A stretch of DNA of 64,000 bases from Firmicutes bacterium CAG:345 (GTDB lineage: Bacteria > Bacillota_I > Bacilli_A > RFN20 > CAG-288). The stretch is from contig FR893385.1 of assembly GCA_000433315.1 (NCBI GenBank), forward strand, positions 28,435 through 92,434, written 5' to 3'. The notes under the pieces are model-generated. The model saw only the letters and a list, made by a program, of their open reading frames with translations, had not been told where the DNA came from and searched no databases. The position numbers and the translations under genes are program-made. Of the stretch, positions 40,876 to 52,300 are shown in pieces (the stretch's first letter is position 1; each line of letters begins with the position of its first letter).

Positions 40876-43404
40876 CTATTCCACAATTTCGATAGATATT
40901 TTATTTGTTTTATCTAGCATGTCATCTCCGATAAAAATATTATTTTTTTCTATCTTCTTTCCATTTAACAATATATTTCTTTCAATTAAATTTTCTTTTC
41001 TATAAGAAACTACAATAATTGTATTATTAACTTTTAAAGAACATCGACATTTTTCTGATGGATAATAATTTTTTATATTAATATTAACTCCATTTAAATT
41101 TGGCTCAATACCAAAAGATCCTTTTATTAGAGTTTTTATCAATGTATTAGCTGATCCAGTATACCAATCTGACATAGATTCGCCATCCATTCCTTCTTCT
41201 ACATTATAAGAATATGAATTTGGCATTACACAAGGTGTAGTTGTCAAAATGTCATGCGTAAAAGGCAATATCTTTTCTAATTGATCATACGCCATTTTTT
41301 CTTCATTCAAATAAAAGCAAGCAAGAATTCCAAATAAGGTTCCATGTATATATGTGGCACCATTTTCTGCTGTTCCTTTAGGAAGATTAATAATTCTACC
41401 TACACCTTTACAATTTTTTTCAAAATATGGTTCAAAAGTTTTAAAACCATATTTAGAATCTAAATTACTAAATGCCAAAAGCAAATCATTTTTATCCAAA
41501 TAATTTTCTTCATTCATCTTTGATATTACATAAAAGGCATTAGCGGTTAAAGAAGAACGAGATTTATTATCAACGTCGCAAAAACTTCCAACATAATATG
41601 ATTGATTTTCTCCCCAACCATGAACTATTTTCTTAATTCCGTCTTTTTCAACAACAGCATTATCTTTTACACCTTTTTTTATAAGTTCTCTTTTTTCTTT
41701 ATAAAGTTCAACTAAGTCCTCTTTAACATGAAGTTTTTCTAAAATTTCTATCATTTGTTGAAGATTAGAGTAAAGTTGTAAAGTGGCCATTATGGATACA
41801 CCATTGCCATATTTTTCCTTTGGATCAGAAGATATTCCTAAACCATCTAAAGCATCATTCCAGTCTCCATACATTGCTCTTAAACAATTCGTATCATTAT
41901 CAATATGTTCAATAAGATAATTCATAATTTGAATCATATGATCCAAAACAGAATCAATTCTTGAAGAAAGAACAACACCATCATTTTTCCGATCGTAATA
42001 TCCTATTTTTTCTTCAAGAATAGAATAATCTTTAGTATATGATAAATAGGTATAAATAGTCGATATTATCCAAACACCCTGATCTATAAAATCTCTTAAA
42101 TCCATAAGAGGAACACCATTTTTCGGTGGAATTGAATATTGACGAGGTGGATTTCCTGAGCTATCAATAAAACTCAACACTTCAAGAATTTTTCTTCGAC
42201 AAGCTTTAGGATTCCAAATTAAAGCCGCTTCAACTTGTTGCATAACATCTCTAACGCCTAAAAACATAGCACCAGAATTTTTTGCTAAGCCACAATATTC
42301 AGTTTGATATATTACATACTTCAAAAATTGATTAAATATAGTTGTATTTACCTTTTTATCTTTCCATCCTTCAAATTCAAAATTCAGCATATCAGTAGAA
42401 GAATATTTATTTTTATTAAAATCAACTTCTTTATTCTTTTGTTCCTCTATATTTTGAAAATTTGGAAGATTATTTTTTATACAAGTATATTCATCTAAAT
42501 TATGAGCATACGCCATTACATAATTAATAATAACCCACTCTTTAGAATTTAAATTATATTGATTAATATCCCCTTCTATCGCTGTATCAGTAAATAAAGT
42601 TGATTTTTTTTGTTTCTTAAGAGTTCCTTCTTTTAATGAAATAGAATTGACTAATGAATTTTCTAAACTTCCATTAAATTCTTTTTTACTAGTTGTATTG
42701 GTAGAAAGACTTAAATTTCCGAGAACAAATTCTCTTTTCACTATTCCATAATTATCAATATGAGTATGTCTATCTATATCTTCCGGAGATTCAAAACTAA
42801 AAATATCATTGTTATACGAACATTTTTTAAACCATTTGGTCTCCATGCATTCGCCATTAGCATATTTAAATAGACAATTCATATAACTAGAAAGATAAAT
42901 ATGTTTAAGTTTATTCGTTTTATTTTTACAAAATACAGTAAATGAAACCTTTTTATCTTCAGTAACATAAATTCGACATCCACTTAAAAAAGAAGAAGTT
43001 TCCAATAGATAATACACGCATTCTTTAGAATAAACGGTGTATCTTTTAATATTTTTTTCTTCTGGATTTTTAGCTCCGCCTAATATTGAATATGGAAAAT
43101 ATTTTCCTTTTTTATCTTCTCCTAAAAAAAATGCTAAATATGGTTCTCTTCCTTCTGGAGAAGGCAAAACTAAATAAAAAGTTGATTCGTTAATTGAAAT
43201 ATATCCAGAAGAATATGCCCATAAAGTAAAGCCATCGTGTCCATATGGAAAACGACTAACACCATTTTTTCTTTCCAAAGATAAAACATTACCGTTTTTT
43301 AAAAAATATGTATTTTCTAAAATATAGTTATCTTCTGATTTATTTTTTAATGTTATTTTAATATCTTTTAGTAATTGTAGGATTTCTTGTTCAAAATTTT
43401 TCAT
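40876..43404 (-). CDS. GH94-family disaccharide/oligosaccharide phosphorylase
   Basis: Splits a beta-linked sugar with phosphate, saving one ATP per bond. The 842-residue protein has the beta-sandwich N-terminus typical for GH94 (about 40-300) and the alpha/alpha barrel, with FLGVRDVMQQVEAAL (382-396), PPRQYSIPPKNGVPLMDLRD and the catalytic MYGDWNDALDGLG (511-523). It ends with the sugar-binding GMDGESMSDWYTGSANTLIK region. Substrate cannot be fixed from sequence: nagAB next door points to chitobiose, while the GH16 genes and the phosphohexomutase point to a beta-1,3-glucan product such as laminaribiose. It overlaps the mutase gene by one base. Confidence 0.88.
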   Translation of the reverse strand: MKNFEQEILQLLKDIKITLKNKSEDNYILENTYFLKNGNVLSLERKNGVSRFPYGHDGFTLWAYSSGYISINESTFYLVLPSPEGREPYLAFFLGEDKKGKYFPYSILGGAKNPEEKNIKRYTVYSKECVYYLLETSSFLSGCRIYVTEDKKVSFTVFCKNKTNKLKHIYLSSYMNCLFKYANGECMETKWFKKCSYNNDIFSFESPEDIDRHTHIDNYGIVKREFVLGNLSLSTNTTSKKEFNGSLENSLVNSISLKEGTLKKQKKSTLFTDTAIEGDINQYNLNSKEWVIINYVMAYAHNLDEYTCIKNNLPNFQNIEEQKNKEVDFNKNKYSSTDMLNFEFEGWKDKKVNTTIFNQFLKYVIYQTEYCGLAKNSGAMFLGVRDVMQQVEAALIWNPKACRRKILEVLSFIDSSGNPPRQYSIPPKNGVPLMDLRDFIDQGVWIISTIYTYLSYTKDYSILEEKIGYYDRKNDGVVLSSRIDSVLDHMIQIMNYLIEHIDNDTNCLRAMYGDWNDALDGLGISSDPKEKYGNGVSIMATLQLYSNLQQMIEILEKLHVKEDLVELYKEKRELIKKGVKDNAVVEKDGIKKIVHGWGENQSYYVGSFCDVDNKSRSSLTANAFYVISKMNEENYLDKNDLLLAFSNLDSKYGFKTFEPYFEKNCKGVGRIINLPKGTAENGATYIHGTLFGILACFYLNEEKMAYDQLEKILPFTHDILTTTPCVMPNSYSYNVEEGMDGESMSDWYTGSANTLIKTLIKGSFGIEPNLNGVNINIKNYYPSEKCRCSLKVNNTIIVVSYRKENLIERNILLNGKKIEKNNIFIGDDMLDKTNKISIEIVE

Positions 43405-44834
43405 TATTCATGTACCATGTTATCAATATGTTCTACATATTCATTAAGTCTTTTAACATATTGCTCTGCCTTTTCTTTTGTCCGCATTTCAACAAAAATT
43501 CGTAAAACAGGTTCTGTTCCAGAACGTCTTAATAGTACCCATGAATCATCAGCAAAAATATATTTTATATTGCGATTAATTCTTTCAACTTTTAAAACTT
43601 CATCCGGAAAATCAATTGTTTCATTTTCTAAATATGAGCAAACTTTTTTATCATCTTTGTAAGAAATACTATCTTCAATAATAACATGATGAAAATCAGC
43701 AAAATTTCTTACTTCTTCAATGACTTTAGATAAAGGTTTCTTCATTGCTATTAACATTTCAATAACTAACGCTAGAGCAAAAGTTGAATCTTTGCCATAA
43801 ATATATCCACGCATAGTTAAACCGCCAGAACTTTCTCCACCGATTAATGCATCATATTTTTTTATTGCACTTGAAACATTTTTAAACCCAACATCAACTT
43901 CGTGACAAACAAAGCCACATTTTTGTGCAACTTTATCAAGAAGATTACTGGTAGCCAAATTTTTAACGATATCACCTGACATATGGCGATACTTAATAAA
44001 ATAATAATATAAAGAAGCTAAAATTTCATTGCTATCTACATAATTTCCAAGTTCATCAAGCATTCCCAATCTATCAGCATCAGAATCAAGACCAGCAATA
44101 CAATCATAATGATAATCATTCAGATATTTCCGATCTTTTTCCATATTGTTCTTTGTTGGATTTGGCAACATATTTCCAAAAAAAGCATCATGATTATAAT
44201 TGACAATTTTAATATTTTTAAAGCTCATTTTTTCAATAAGAGGAGATAATGAAGTAACACCTACACCATGTAAATCATCGATTAAAATATTAATATCGCT
44301 TCCTTGAATCTGTTGGTCCATAAAAGACTTTATATTCTCTACATACTCATCAATAAATGATATATATTCAATGAATCCTTTAGATAATGCCTCATCAAAG
44401 TCGATTATTTCTACATTTTTTAATAAAGCAATTTGCTGTTCTATTCGACTTGTTAAATTTATATCAGCATCCATGCCTTCTTTTTGAAAGACTTTAATAC
44501 CATTGAAATAATAAGGGTTATGACTAGCAGTAATCATAATTCCAAAATCATAACTTTCTTTTTTAGTTTTAAACATTACTGCTGGAGTTGGTGTCGGTTC
44601 TTTAGATATCAAAACCTTAATACCATTATAGGCCAAAACTTCGGCAATCCACTTAGCAGCATAATCGGACATAAATCTGTAATCATATCCAACAACTATA
44701 GGCTTTTCGCTTTTTTCAAACTTAACAATATTAGCTATAGCCTTACCAACTAATTGAATATTATCACGTGAAAAATCATCCCCGATTACACCGCGAAATC
44801 CACCTGTTCCAAATTCAATTTTTTTATCATTCAT
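43404..44834 (-). CDS. Phosphohexomutase (phosphoglucomutase/phosphomannomutase family)
   Basis: Moves phosphate between C1 and C6 of a hexose or hexosamine phosphate. The phosphoserine loop is MITASHNPYYFNGIKVFQ, the metal loop is AGLDSDADRLGML, the sugar-specificity loop is LIGGESSGGLTMRG, and RRSGTEPVLRIFVEMRTKEK binds phosphate. 476 residues. Placed next to GH94, it should turn the sugar-1-phosphate that GH94 releases into the 6-phosphate. The GGESSGG loop is not the classical GlmM one, so glucose-1-phosphate or GlcNAc-1-phosphate are both possible. Confidence 0.93.
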   Translation of the reverse strand: MNDKKIEFGTGGFRGVIGDDFSRDNIQLVGKAIANIVKFEKSEKPIVVGYDYRFMSDYAAKWIAEVLAYNGIKVLISKEPTPTPAVMFKTKKESYDFGIMITASHNPYYFNGIKVFQKEGMDADINLTSRIEQQIALLKNVEIIDFDEALSKGFIEYISFIDEYVENIKSFMDQQIQGSDINILIDDLHGVGVTSLSPLIEKMSFKNIKIVNYNHDAFFGNMLPNPTKNNMEKDRKYLNDYHYDCIAGLDSDADRLGMLDELGNYVDSNEILASLYYYFIKYRHMSGDIVKNLATSNLLDKVAQKCGFVCHEVDVGFKNVSSAIKKYDALIGGESSGGLTMRGYIYGKDSTFALALVIEMLIAMKKPLSKVIEEVRNFADFHHVIIEDSISYKDDKKVCSYLENETIDFPDEVLKVERINRNIKYIFADDSWVLLRRSGTEPVLRIFVEMRTKEKAEQYVKRLNEYVEHIDNMVHE

Positions 44835-44852
44835 AGTATTACGCTTTCTATT

Positions 44853-46999
44853 TTAAAACTTAGTATATTTAAAGGAATAAATTGTCATCTTTGAATTTTC
44901 TTGTCTTTGTTCACCAGCCCAAGAAGGACACCACGCTCCAATCCATACTTCCATGGCATGAGTTGGAACATTAGTTTCTATAACTGTTTGAAGAACATTA
45001 TCTATATAAAATTCAACTTTTTTTCCGCAGTACCAATCAAAACGATAGGTATGTTTTTCATTATCTTGAAGATTATAATTCAATTTTGAATTAATATGAG
45101 TAGAATCACTTTCTGAAGTATATGAAGAATAAATAACATCATTAGAATTAAATGCTTCAATATCTATTTCATGGTTAACATTTCCATTATCAGCATAATA
45201 AAATGTCCAAAAAGCAGTTGCCACTCCACTTTTAGAAGTAGTGCTTGCTACAAATTCAAAACTGCCTTCTTCATATAACGCTTTGGAAATTAGGGCACCA
45301 CCTACTCTATTTTTTCCATCTATATTAATTTCGGCATAACCTTCAGGAGTAAAAGAAACATTTTCTTCTTTTACTCCCCCATTTCCATCATTTCCCCATT
45401 TTCTTGTTACTGCGGTAAAACTTTTTTTAATGATTGAGCCTCATTTTCATTAATTCTATACCATCTAAAAGCAGAAGATGATTTATATATATTGTTTTCT
45501 TTTACCAAAACATTGATGGCATATACTCCAGGTTCTGTCGGAGCAGTTGTGCCTAAATTAGTTTCACCATCATCTTTGGTATAATAAACTTCATAATCAG
45601 CACCATCAGAGACTTTTACTGTAATTTCATATGGAGTACCATAAGTAAATATTGTTCCATTTTCTATCGATATTTCAATAACGGCTTCTTGCAATTCACT
45701 TGGACTATCAATTACATACCAAACAAAGACGTTTTTTGCTTTAAAAGTTGCATTTTCTTTTACTGCAACATTGATAGCATATGTTCCTGGAGCTGTTGGT
45801 TTGTTTTGTCCAAGATTAGTTTCACCATCATCTTTGGTGTAATAAACTTCATAATCAGCGCCATTTGATACTGCAACTTCGATTTGATAATCTTCACCAT
45901 AAGTAAAATGAGTTCCACTAGCTACAGAAAAAGATATTTCTGCATCTTGCTTTTCAGTTTTAGCAACAATTTCAAACCATCTCCAAGTTTTTTTATTATC
46001 AAGAGGAGCAACAAATTCATCATTTTCAATGATTCTAACATTCACTGCATATAAACCAGGTTCTGTTGGAGCAGTTGCACCCAAATCGATTTCTCCATCA
46101 TCTTTAGTATAATAAACTTCATAATCAGCACCACTTGATACTGTGACTTCAATATTATATGGTTCACCTTGAGTAAATTTTGTTCCATTTTCTATAGAGA
46201 ATGAAATTTCTGCTTCTTTTTTAACTGAAGGTGCTTTGATATAGTACCAAACAAATGCAGTTGTTGAACTATAATAAGCATTTTCAAGTGTAGTAACATT
46301 GATAGCATATAATCCTGGTTCCGTCGGAGCTTTAGAACCTAAATTAGTTTCTCCATCATCTTTAGTATAAAAGATTTCATAATCAACTACCGCATTAACT
46401 GAAACAATAATAGTTTTTAAATCATTTGTTAATAAAGTTGTTCCGTTTGTAAATGTCGTTCCATCATCAAGAGTAAATGTAATAGTTGGCTTTTCTTTTT
46501 CTATTGTACTTTTAATATTTATAGTATAGTACGCTTGATATTTTTCTTCATATTTAATAATAACATCAGTCTGTCCTTCTTTATTCATGCTAGGAGCTAT
46601 AACCATATCCAATGTTACTGGAACTTCTTTTTGGCTACCATCAGAATAATTGACTAAAATTGTTAAACCAGTTATATCAAGTTCTTCGCCAATATTATAT
46701 TCTGTTTTATCTGGGTAATTTCCAATTTCAATAGAAGTAATACTGATAACATCAGTGCCCGATGATGATGTTGTTGAGGAAGAAGAGGTTGCTGAACTAG
46801 TACTAGAAGATGAACTAGGTTTACTAGATGAAGAACTACTTGAATTAGAAGAAATAGATGAAGAAGATGAAATTACGGAAGAAGAGGTTGGTTGAATCGT
46901 AGAAGTAGAAGAAGAAGATGATGATGATGATGATGTAGGTGAACAAGATGCTAAAAGTGTGGCGACTGTTGCAAGTAAGATAACATTAAGCTTTTTCAT
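44853..46999 (-). pseudogene. Secreted multidomain GH16 lipoprotein with Ig-like repeats, split by a one-base frameshift
   Basis: The 5' frame (46999-45407, 530 aa) has a lipoprotein signal ending LLASC, a Ser-only linker, one group 3 Ig-like domain (ITSIEIGNYPDKTEYNIGEE) and four ~90-residue repeats, each with a YEVYYTKDDGE-like strand and PGxYAINV. The frame ends soon after SLKK. One added base in the T7 run at 45422-45428 (plus strand) continues it as SFTAVTRKWGNDGNGG and into a GH16 catalytic domain with VNHEIDIEAF and TYRFDWYCGKKVEFYIDN to 44853. The whole would be about 715 residues. Either it is a sequence error or slippage, or the enzyme has lost its catalytic part. Confidence 0.85.
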
Positions 47000-47013
47000 T
47001 TTACTTCCTTTCC

Positions 47014-48135
47014 TTAATATTTAAGCAAACTGTTTTCAGTATCAATATCGAACAAACATAAATTTTCAGTATCAAAACTAACTTTAATTTGATCTCCGAA
47101 ATGGTGTTCAGTTCTACCTGGTTTTTTCATTACAAATTCTGTTTCTTTCTTTGAAGAAATAGAATCAAAGTCGTTTTCAAAATTTAAAAATAATAAACAT
47201 TCAGATCCAAGAGATTCAATGACATTTAGATAAACTGGTATTCCATCTTGATCTTCATAAACATTTTCACTTCTAATTCCTAAAGTTGCTTCAAATAAAT
47301 CCTTATCTTTATATTCATCGATTAAATCAAGATTACCAAGTGATATTTTATTTCCATTAATTATTTCTGCAAAATATTCACCATCTTCTTTAGTAATTTT
47401 TACTTTAAAGAAATTCATCTGCGGAGTTCCAATAAAACTGGCAACAAATTTATTAGCTGGATGATCATATAAATTTGTTGGAGTATCAAATTGTTGAATT
47501 TCTCCATTTTTTAAAACAACGATTCGCGTTCCCATAGTCATAGCTTCTACTTGATCATGGGTAACATAGATAAATGTCGTTTTTAATTTTTCATATAACC
47601 GAATAATTTCAGATCTCATTTCAGTTCTAAGCTTTGCATCCAAATTCGATAAAGGTTCATCAAACAAGAATATATCAGCATCTTTTACAATTGCTCTTCC
47701 TAGTGCTACACGTTGTCTTTGTCCACCTGAAAGAGCACCTGGTTTTCTTTTTAAATATTCTTCAAGTCCTAAAACTTTACTAACTTCCTCTACTTTTTTC
47801 TTTATTTCCTCTTTTGGAACATGACGTAATTTCAGTCCAAAAGCGATATTATCGTAAACATCTAAAAAAGGATATAACGCATAATTTTGGAAAACCATAG
47901 CAATATTTCGATCTTTTGGTTCAACATCATTCATATAATTACCATTGATATATAATTCACCGCTGGTAATTTCTTCAAGTCCTGCTATCATTCTTAAAAC
48001 TGTTGATTTTCCGCAACCTGATGGTCCAACAAAAACAATAAATTCGCCATCTTTTATTTCCATCGAAAAATCTTTTACAACTGTAACATCATTTTTATAA
48101 GTTTTATAAATATTTTTTAATACTAAACCTGCCAT
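47014..48135 (-). CDS. Sugar ABC transporter ATP-binding protein, MsmX/UgpC type
   Basis: Energises CUT1 sugar importers from inside the cell. Walker A is VGPSGCGKSTVLRMIAGLEE, the Q loop is NIAMVFQNYALYPFLDVYDN, the signature is ALSGGQRQRVALGRAI, Walker B is DIFLFDEPLSNLDAKLR, and the switch His is in FIYVTHDQVEAMTMG. A C-terminal OB-type regulatory domain follows. I use the ATG at 48135 with TGAGG before it (373 residues) rather than the TTG at 48147. The ribosome site overlaps the TGA stop of the ROK gene. Confidence 0.95.
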   Translation of the reverse strand: MAGLVLKNIYKTYKNDVTVVKDFSMEIKDGEFIVFVGPSGCGKSTVLRMIAGLEEITSGELYINGNYMNDVEPKDRNIAMVFQNYALYPFLDVYDNIAFGLKLRHVPKEEIKKKVEEVSKVLGLEEYLKRKPGALSGGQRQRVALGRAIVKDADIFLFDEPLSNLDAKLRTEMRSEIIRLYEKLKTTFIYVTHDQVEAMTMGTRIVVLKNGEIQQFDTPTNLYDHPANKFVASFIGTPQMNFFKVKITKEDGEYFAEIINGNKISLGNLDLIDEYKDKDLFEATLGIRSENVYEDQDGIPVYLNVIESLGSECLLFLNFENDFDSISSKKETEFVMKKPGRTEHHFGDQIKVSFDTENLCLFDIDTENSLLKY

Positions 48136-48143
48136 AAACTGCC

Positions 48144-49316
48144 TCAATTATAAATCAATTCATCTTCATCATTTCTGGTCATAGAAATTATAGATTGATC
48201 AACAGATGTTGATATCGCTCCATATAAAACAGAAGTTCTTCCAATTTTTGTAAATTTAACTGAACATTCATTCGAAGATTTTTTTACTTCTTCTTCCACA
48301 CATTTAAGATAATCTTCACCAAATAAAGAAACACGACCAGAAACCAAAATGTCTGAAATATTCAAAAGTTCTACAACATCTTTAAGACGACGGCCAAGAA
48401 GATGGGCCGTTTCATTTATATATTCATATAAATCGCCTTTTTCTTCATATTTTTTAACAAGATCCTTAACTGTAAAGTGAGTTTCATATTTTTGGGCTGC
48501 ATATTCTTTAATACTTCTTAAAGAAGAAAATTCATCTAAGGCATCTTCTTTTCCATGAAAATAGCAATGCATTAAACCAAGTTCACCTGCGTATCCTTCT
48601 TCGCCACCATAGAATTCTCCATTGAGAATGAAAGCTCCACCAATACCATTATCAACATAAGCGACCATAGCGTTTTGAGAATTCTTAAGTTCCCCATATT
48701 TCATTTCACCAATTATAGAAAGATTTATATCATTATATTGATAAATTGGAACATCAAAATGGGTTTTGAATATTGCTTGAATATTATTTTTTCCTTCAAA
48801 TAAATTTTTGTCAAACTGCTTAGATAATTGCAATTCTCCAGTTTGTGAATTAACACGACCAGGAACAGAAATGATAATGTTTCTTAAAGCGATATCACGA
48901 TAAAGTGGGTTTTGTAACATATCTTTAATATTTAAAACTATTTCATAGATAATACTTACATCATATCTATCTATCTCTTTTATTCTCTCTAAAAGAATTT
49001 CTTCTTTAATATTAGAGATAGTTATTGCGTATCTATTATCTGATAACGAAACAACAATAATTAAACCATATGATTCATTTAAGGAATAAACAATCTGTTT
49101 TCTTCCTTTTCCAGATTCTGATTTTGTATAAGAAATTTTTATAATTCCTTGTTCTAAAAGTCCTTTCATAATTGAACTCATAGCAGCATTTGATAAAGAA
49201 AGTTTTTCTGATAATTCTGTGGCTGATAAATCTTCTTTTCTCAAAGCTTGAATAACTAATTCATTATTCAATGTTCTTGCATAAGTTTGATTTCTTCCAG
49301 TATTTAATTTTTTCAT
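48144..49316 (-). CDS. ROK-family transcriptional repressor (NagC/XylR type)
   Basis: 390 residues. An N-terminal winged HTH (LVIQALRKEDLSATELSEKL then SNAAMSSIMKGLLEQGIIKI) is followed by a ROK sugar-binding domain with AYVDNGIGGAFILNGEFYGG and YAGELGLMHCYFHGK, where His-Cys residues fall near the family zinc region, though the classical CxCGxxGC motif is not present. It probably represses this locus by binding the two TTAACTTTGTTAA palindromes at 55648 and 55758, and lets go when a sugar of the pathway binds. Confidence 0.9.
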   Translation of the reverse strand: MKKLNTGRNQTYARTLNNELVIQALRKEDLSATELSEKLSLSNAAMSSIMKGLLEQGIIKISYTKSESGKGRKQIVYSLNESYGLIIVVSLSDNRYAITISNIKEEILLERIKEIDRYDVSIIYEIVLNIKDMLQNPLYRDIALRNIIISVPGRVNSQTGELQLSKQFDKNLFEGKNNIQAIFKTHFDVPIYQYNDINLSIIGEMKYGELKNSQNAMVAYVDNGIGGAFILNGEFYGGEEGYAGELGLMHCYFHGKEDALDEFSSLRSIKEYAAQKYETHFTVKDLVKKYEEKGDLYEYINETAHLLGRRLKDVVELLNISDILVSGRVSLFGEDYLKCVEEEVKKSSNECSVKFTKIGRTSVLYGAISTSVDQSIISMTRNDEDELIYN

Positions 49317-49321
49317 GATGA

Positions 49322-52300
49322 TTACCCGATTGTATTTTTTTCCTTTCCGTTATAAGTACAAGCTAATACTTGACCTTCAAATAATCGTCCAACAACACCG
49401 CCTACTCTAATATCTCCAACGGTGTAAATATAATTGTTATATCCTGTGATATTAGAATTTGTTTCATTTTCAAGATGACAATTTTCAACAATAGAATTAC
49501 CTGTCATCATTCCTACAAGACCGCCAACAAAATTTTTCCCTGAAACTTTAACATTCTTGATATTAATATCATATAACCTTCCGCTCAACGAGGCAAAAAG
49601 TCCAACACCATAATTTTTACTATCACTTGAAGAATCAATTAAAGCATATTCATTTTGCTTTATTTGATAATTGCTAATAGTGTGACCTAAGCCATAAATT
49701 GTTCCTGCAAAAGGATGTGATGTCATTCCATCTTTTGTAAAACCAATACCATTAATTAAATCATCTTGGAAATCTATATCTTTTGTTAAAACATAAGTTT
49801 TATTATAATTTTCATATTTTGAACTTTGGTAAGAACTTTCGTTTAAATTGAAATATTTATAGAAATCTTCTTTCGAAGAAATTTCAATAATATCATTTTC
49901 CTTTTCTTTAATACTATCTAATGTAAAAGCATTATGAGAAAGATAATACCCACTTCCAATGAATAAATTTTGATTTTCATCTTCAAATATAAAATCTAAT
50001 TTTTCATCTTTTTTATCTTCGAATAAATCTTTAGAAATAGTAATAATATTGCCATTTTGTTGATAGTTTACATTTTGTCCAAGGTAAGAAATATTTTTTA
50101 TCTTATCACTAGGTAAAATAAATTCAAAATTTTTATCATCAAGATATATTGTAGAAAAATTTATTCTTTGAAGCTTTTTAATCGACACTGTAATTATTTC
50201 AGATCTAATTGTATTATTTTGATTTGATCCATAAATCTGAAATGAATCTGCTGTTACATCTTCTTCAATATTCAATGTATCTCCAAAGACTGTAATACCC
50301 TCAAGATTTTCACCCAGAAGATGATAAACAACTTTTTCAGTAGCATCTAAAGGAGATAAATTTGCTTCTAATTTATATGAACTACCTGCTGTAACATTAG
50401 TCAAAACATTATCCAAAGAAATATCTCTAATTCTTTTTCCGAGTTGAATGGTGATAGAAGAAAAATAAGTTTGCCCTTCAATTTCTATTGATGCATTAAC
50501 GACAATCTCATTTTTACTAGCGTTTAATGTATTGAGAATTTTTCCATTTTCAATCTTAGCACCACCATTTTTTTCAATGCTATATACTACTTTTTCTTCA
50601 TACTCTTCTTGATAATTTCTAGGATAAATATTTACATTAAGATCAATTTTATCCCCAATATAATAATTATTTTTCAAAATATTTGGATCTATTTCAAATT
50701 TATTTACTGCATATTGTTTTAAATTTTCTTTTAAAGTTGGATAATCTGAATCTTTTATATTCCAATAATCTTGAGAAAAAACACTAGAATAGTCATAGCT
50801 TTTCATCTCTTGTTCAGTTAAAAACAAATGATTTGAAGTGTCATCAATTGTTCCTAGTCCAGCAAAATTTTGCACATTATTTTGAACGCGAGCAAAACAA
50901 TTTGTTATTTCGCCTTCATTTGATCCAATAAATGCTCCATAATAAGTATCACTTCTAACATCGTTCGAACTATAGCAATTTCTTATTGTTCCAAAATTTG
51001 ATCCCGCAAATCCACCAACATAACGATAGGCACTTTCTCCACTAAAAACATCAAGATAAACATCGCTCCAACAATTTTCAATAATTCCAGAATTTGATCC
51101 AACTAATCCACCAGAATAAGAAGCGACATTTAAATTTCCTGAAACCCCTAAATTTCTTATTGTTGCTGAACTCGTAACATATCCAAATAATCCAGCATTA
51201 AAAGCATATGTATCTTTTTTATTATTCATCAACAAGTTTGAAACAACATGTCCATTGCCATCAAAAGTACCTTTAAAGGCAAATCTTGTTGCAACATTAG
51301 AATCAGTTACATCGTTATATTGTCCAATTGGAATCCAACCTTTGCCATCATTATATCCTTCACAATTTTCACTTAAATAAGAAGATAAATCTATATCATC
51401 CATCAAAATATAATATCCGGAAAGAGATTCTTCATTTTTATTAATGGATTGTAAATCTTCAGCAGTATAAATAAATTTTGTCGCAACTTCTACATTAATC
51501 GAAATAGTATTTCTTGCTGTTATAATTTTTAATGTATTTTCACCATATGGAAGTGTGGATAAATATTTTGAAGATATCCTCAATTTCTTTTGATTTTTAT
51601 CATACTGGTAATTTTCACTAGAAACAGGATTATTTCTTGAAGTTGTCAAAGCGATAATTCCTTTTTCCTCAATATCTGGTATCTCAGAAAAATCAAGAAA
51701 ATATATCGCATCAACATTTCCATTTTTCTCAATAGCTTGTCTCGTATTTTCTACTTTTGCAAAATTTGATTTTATCGCATAAAATGTTTTTTCGCTTTGA
51801 ACATTTCCATGTGTTTTGGCAACAACAGTAAAAGCTTGATCATTTAATACCGATGGCGCAAAATTTACTTTTCCACTAGAAGAATCAATTGATATTCCAT
51901 CAACTTCATCCTTCAAAGAATAGGTAATAGAATACGATAAAGAAGATTGTGCTGAAATTATTTCTCCATTCATTATATAATCTGTCAAATTATTAAAACT
52001 AACCTCTGACTGTCTATAATCATGAATTAATGTTACGACAATTGGTTCACTTTCTAATGTATCTTTTTTAGCTATAACCATCACTTGGAGATAATTAGGT
52101 ATCATATCATCAAATTTAAAAATTCCAGTCTTTTCATCAAGGTAAATAGAATAATCATTTTTACCTATGATAAGATAGTTGACATCACTAACATTCTGCA
52201 CAACAGAAATTTTTTCCCCTGAATGAACTATATATTCATTTTTTTCAAAAGATAATTTGTTAATTTTTGGTGTACAACTACTGATAGATAAAAGAGTTAA

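Noticed and set aside
45407..46999. CRISPR-like or DNA-level tandem repeats.
   Set aside because: The ~270-base periodic similarity is within one reading frame and encodes Ig-like protein repeats.
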